NCBI GenBank assembly: GCA_019163375.1
Contig: JAFLKK010000002.1
Span: 62,001 to 126,000, forward strand
Reading direction: 5' to 3'
Source of the DNA: Paludibacter sp.
GTDB lineage: Bacteria > Bacteroidota > Bacteroidia > Bacteroidales > Paludibacteraceae
Length of the DNA stretch: 64,000 bases
Position 1 is the first letter of the stretch. Each line of letters begins with the position of its first letter. Below, piece after piece: positions 62,504 through 64,000 of the stretch. The notes under the pieces are model-generated. The model worked only from the letters and a program-made list of their open reading frames with translations. It searched no databases and was not told where the DNA came from. The translations under genes and the position numbers were made by a program.

Positions 62504-62779
62504 TCAAAATTCGAATTTCTCTACTTTGATGGCAGTCAACTCTTTCAAAATAGCTATGTTTTTGATGAATGCTGCCGTTGTTTCGTGACTGGACAACGAT
62601 TCGCCGTCTTTCCATGTTTCGCAAATCAGCAACACATTGCCACGGGTAGCACTTTCAAAAATATCATACGCTATACAGCCATCTTCTTTCACCGAAGCAG
62701 CAGTCAACTCTTTGGCAGCATCCAATACTTTGGCACGATTTACATCTTCTACCGAGATAAATACATTTAATCGAATCAT
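62504..62779 (-). CDS. Antibiotic biosynthesis monooxygenase-domain protein (putative quinol monooxygenase)
   Basis: Start at the ATG at 62779 (MIRLNVFISVEDVNRAKVLDAA); an in-frame ATG at 62809 would add 10 residues. A 91-residue ferredoxin-like protein of the ABM (YgiN-like) type: CIAYDIFESATRGNVLLICETWKDGESLSSHETTAAFIKN. Such small dimers oxidise quinols or aromatic compounds, or are cofactor-free stress proteins. No operon partner is evident. Confidence 0.88.
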   Translation of the reverse strand: MIRLNVFISVEDVNRAKVLDAAKELTAASVKEDGCIAYDIFESATRGNVLLICETWKDGESLSSHETTAAFIKNIAILKELTAIKVEKFEF

Positions 62780-63183
62780 AATCGTATTTTTTTTATTTGT
62801 GAGATACAAAAATAAGAATTTTATATCGAACTTACGTTAATAGAATGTCGGATTTTTCTATCTGTGTTTATTATATGACATTATATCTTTCTAACTACTG
62901 ATATAAAATGGTTTTGGAATACGATCAAACAGAAATAGTTGTATCTTTGCTTTGTGAAAATGGAAAGACGCCGCGCAAAGGCTCGCATAAATTCATAACG
63001 AAATAAAAACCGCCGTATACATCAAAATTTAGGATAGAAAATAGCTGTCACTTGTATAAAATATGCAGCTTAACCCGTTTCTATTCCAAATAAAGGTAGC
63101 GGATTAAACTTATGCCAACATCAGTTGTCTAAGGCATAGAAAGTAACACTAAATAACCAAAAATCATTTAAAAATATTCAACA
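62780..63183. other. Intergenic region with promoter and long leader
   Basis: 404 bp. A -7 box TATCTTTG at 62942-62949 would start a transcript near 62956, giving a leader of about 230 nt before the esterase gene at 63184. The leader contains GGAAAGACGCCGCGCAAAGG; I do not recognise a riboswitch or RNA gene. Confidence 0.5.
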
Positions 63184-64000
63184 ATGAGAAAAACAGTTGT
63201 CATCTTTATCCTTTTAGCTTCATTTTTTGCGTGCAATGCACAATCAGGTATTTCAGTAGATGTTGCCCGTAAGTTGAAAAATGCCCCAACTCCCAGTGTC
63301 GGTCACGGTAAAGACCTTGGAGATTTTAAGAGCGGGATTTATACCATTACCAGTGCAGGACTTGAGCGCCAATATACCATTGACATCCCCAAAAACTACG
63401 ACAAAAACAAAACTTACCATTTGATTTTTACCATGCACATGATGGGGGGAAGTATGAAAACAATGGTTGATAATAATTATTATGGTCTTAAAACCTATGC
63501 CGAAAAAGATAATGTTCCTGTTATTTTCGTTGCACCTCAGGGATACACCGACCATACTCCCTGGCGTGGAAGTGATGACAAAGATCATCTCTTCTTTGCC
63601 GATATGCTTAAATTGTTTAAAGATAAATTGAGCATTGACACCTCTCGCGTATTTTGCTGCGGATTTAGCTTTGGTGCCATGTTTACATACTCCTTATCAT
63701 TAGAATTTCAGAATGATCTTCGTGCTGTGGCTTGTTATGCTCCGGCCAACTGGAATATTTATCTTCCGGAAAATAAGCACAAACCTTTAGCTTACTTTAG
63801 CACAACAGGTACTCAAGACGGTCTTTGTAAGTATGTAAACTCAGATGAACGCAAACAAGGTGGTAAGTATTGTGTGTTGACACACATCGAAGATAATGGA
63901 TTAAAACAATTGCCGGAAATACCGTTAGCTACTACGCCGACTCATATCACAACCGAATTTAAAGGACTACCTGCAGAATATCCGGTAATGTTTGGCTCAT
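63184..64000 (+). CDS. PHB-depolymerase/feruloyl-esterase-type (CE1-like) esterase, 5' part
   Basis: From ATG 63184 (MRKTVVIFILLASFFACNAQ, lipobox-like FFAC) the frame is open to the window end (272 codons). Alpha/beta-hydrolase features: RQYTIDIPKNYDKNKTYHLIFTMHMMGG, VIFVAPQGYTDHTPW and the nucleophile elbow GFSFGAMFT (Ser about 163). This pattern belongs to the polyhydroxybutyrate depolymerase/acetylxylan- and feruloyl-esterase group; without C-terminal modules the substrate is unclear. The C-terminus lies outside the window. Confidence 0.9.
   Translation, partial: MRKTVVIFILLASFFACNAQSGISVDVARKLKNAPTPSVGHGKDLGDFKSGIYTITSAGLERQYTIDIPKNYDKNKTYHLIFTMHMMGGSMKTMVDNNYYGLKTYAEKDNVPVIFVAPQGYTDHTPWRGSDDKDHLFFADMLKLFKDKLSIDTSRVFCCGFSFGAMFTYSLSLEFQNDLRAVACYAPANWNIYLPENKHKPLAYFSTTGTQDGLCKYVNSDERKQGGKYCVLTHIEDNGLKQLPEIPLATTPTHITTEFKGLPAEYPVMFGS

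Overview
The window looks like a chromosomal segment of an AT-rich Bacteroidales bacterium, probably close to Paludibacter. The evidence is the gene content (GH92 mannosidase, TonB-dependent receptor, M64 and C69 peptidases, DUF2027-Smr protein, LVIVD-repeat lipoprotein), the SPII lipoproteins with short LxxC-type lipoboxes, and the recurrent Bacteroidetes-type promoter (-7 box TAnnTTTG, often with TTG about 20 bp upstream). There are no rRNA genes, no CRISPR array and no recognisable IS transposase. One tRNA gene is present.

Layout. 1-2405: the 5' part of a GH92 alpha-mannosidase and a divergent AraC-type regulator. 2406-6172: a decayed accessory stretch with a cluster of long palindromes, a frameshifted mobA remnant and an IntDOT-type tyrosine recombinase. 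6173-20940: a complete integrated mobilizable element of the NBU1/NBU2 type, bounded by an exact 13-bp direct repeat that is the 3' end of a tRNA-Ser(GGA) gene. Its backbone is in the NBU order: integrase, orf2-like gene, DUF3853 (orf2x-like), RepA-like ATPase, primase, putative oriT, MobV relaxase. About 7.6 kb of cargo follows: lipoproteins, two small beta-barrel proteins, a clostripain-like (C11) lipoprotein peptidase and a polytopic membrane protein. A 95-bp, 96%-identical structured repeat occurs twice in the cargo and brackets a two-gene lipoprotein module.

20929-40859: chromosomal housekeeping and cell-surface genes. These are tRNA-Ser, tatD, guaA, a lone winged-helix regulator, queA, a DUF2027-Smr protein, an M64 peptidase, a TonB-type receptor, queD-queE, a pentapeptide-repeat protein, an NAD(P)-binding protein, a methyltransferase, an S9 prolyl oligopeptidase-type enzyme and an unusual zinc-ribbon SDR protein. 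queA, queD and queE together point to queuosine biosynthesis.

40860-43970 is a second accessory island. It begins with an AT-rich array of about eleven degenerate repeats spaced every ~21 bp (two helical turns), followed by three orphan genes separated by long imperfect palindromes, in a gene-cassette-like layout without a recombinase.

43971-64000: a membrane-anchored MutS-family ATPase, an ECF sigma factor with a downstream membrane/beta-barrel protein and small lipoproteins, a serpin, an LVIVD lipoprotein, fabI, a C69 dipeptidase, a flippase-like/glycosyltransferase pair, a PAP2 phosphatase, a Gly/Met-rich secreted protein, a photolyase, an alkyltransferase (ogt), a small monooxygenase-like protein, and the start of a PHB-depolymerase-type esterase. 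A 169-bp MITE-like inverted repeat lies after ogt.

The items most worth a second look are the precisely bounded NBU2-type element with its repeat-bracketed cargo, the 21-bp phased array, the palindrome-separated orphan gene cluster and the palindrome field at 2.8-3.2 kb.
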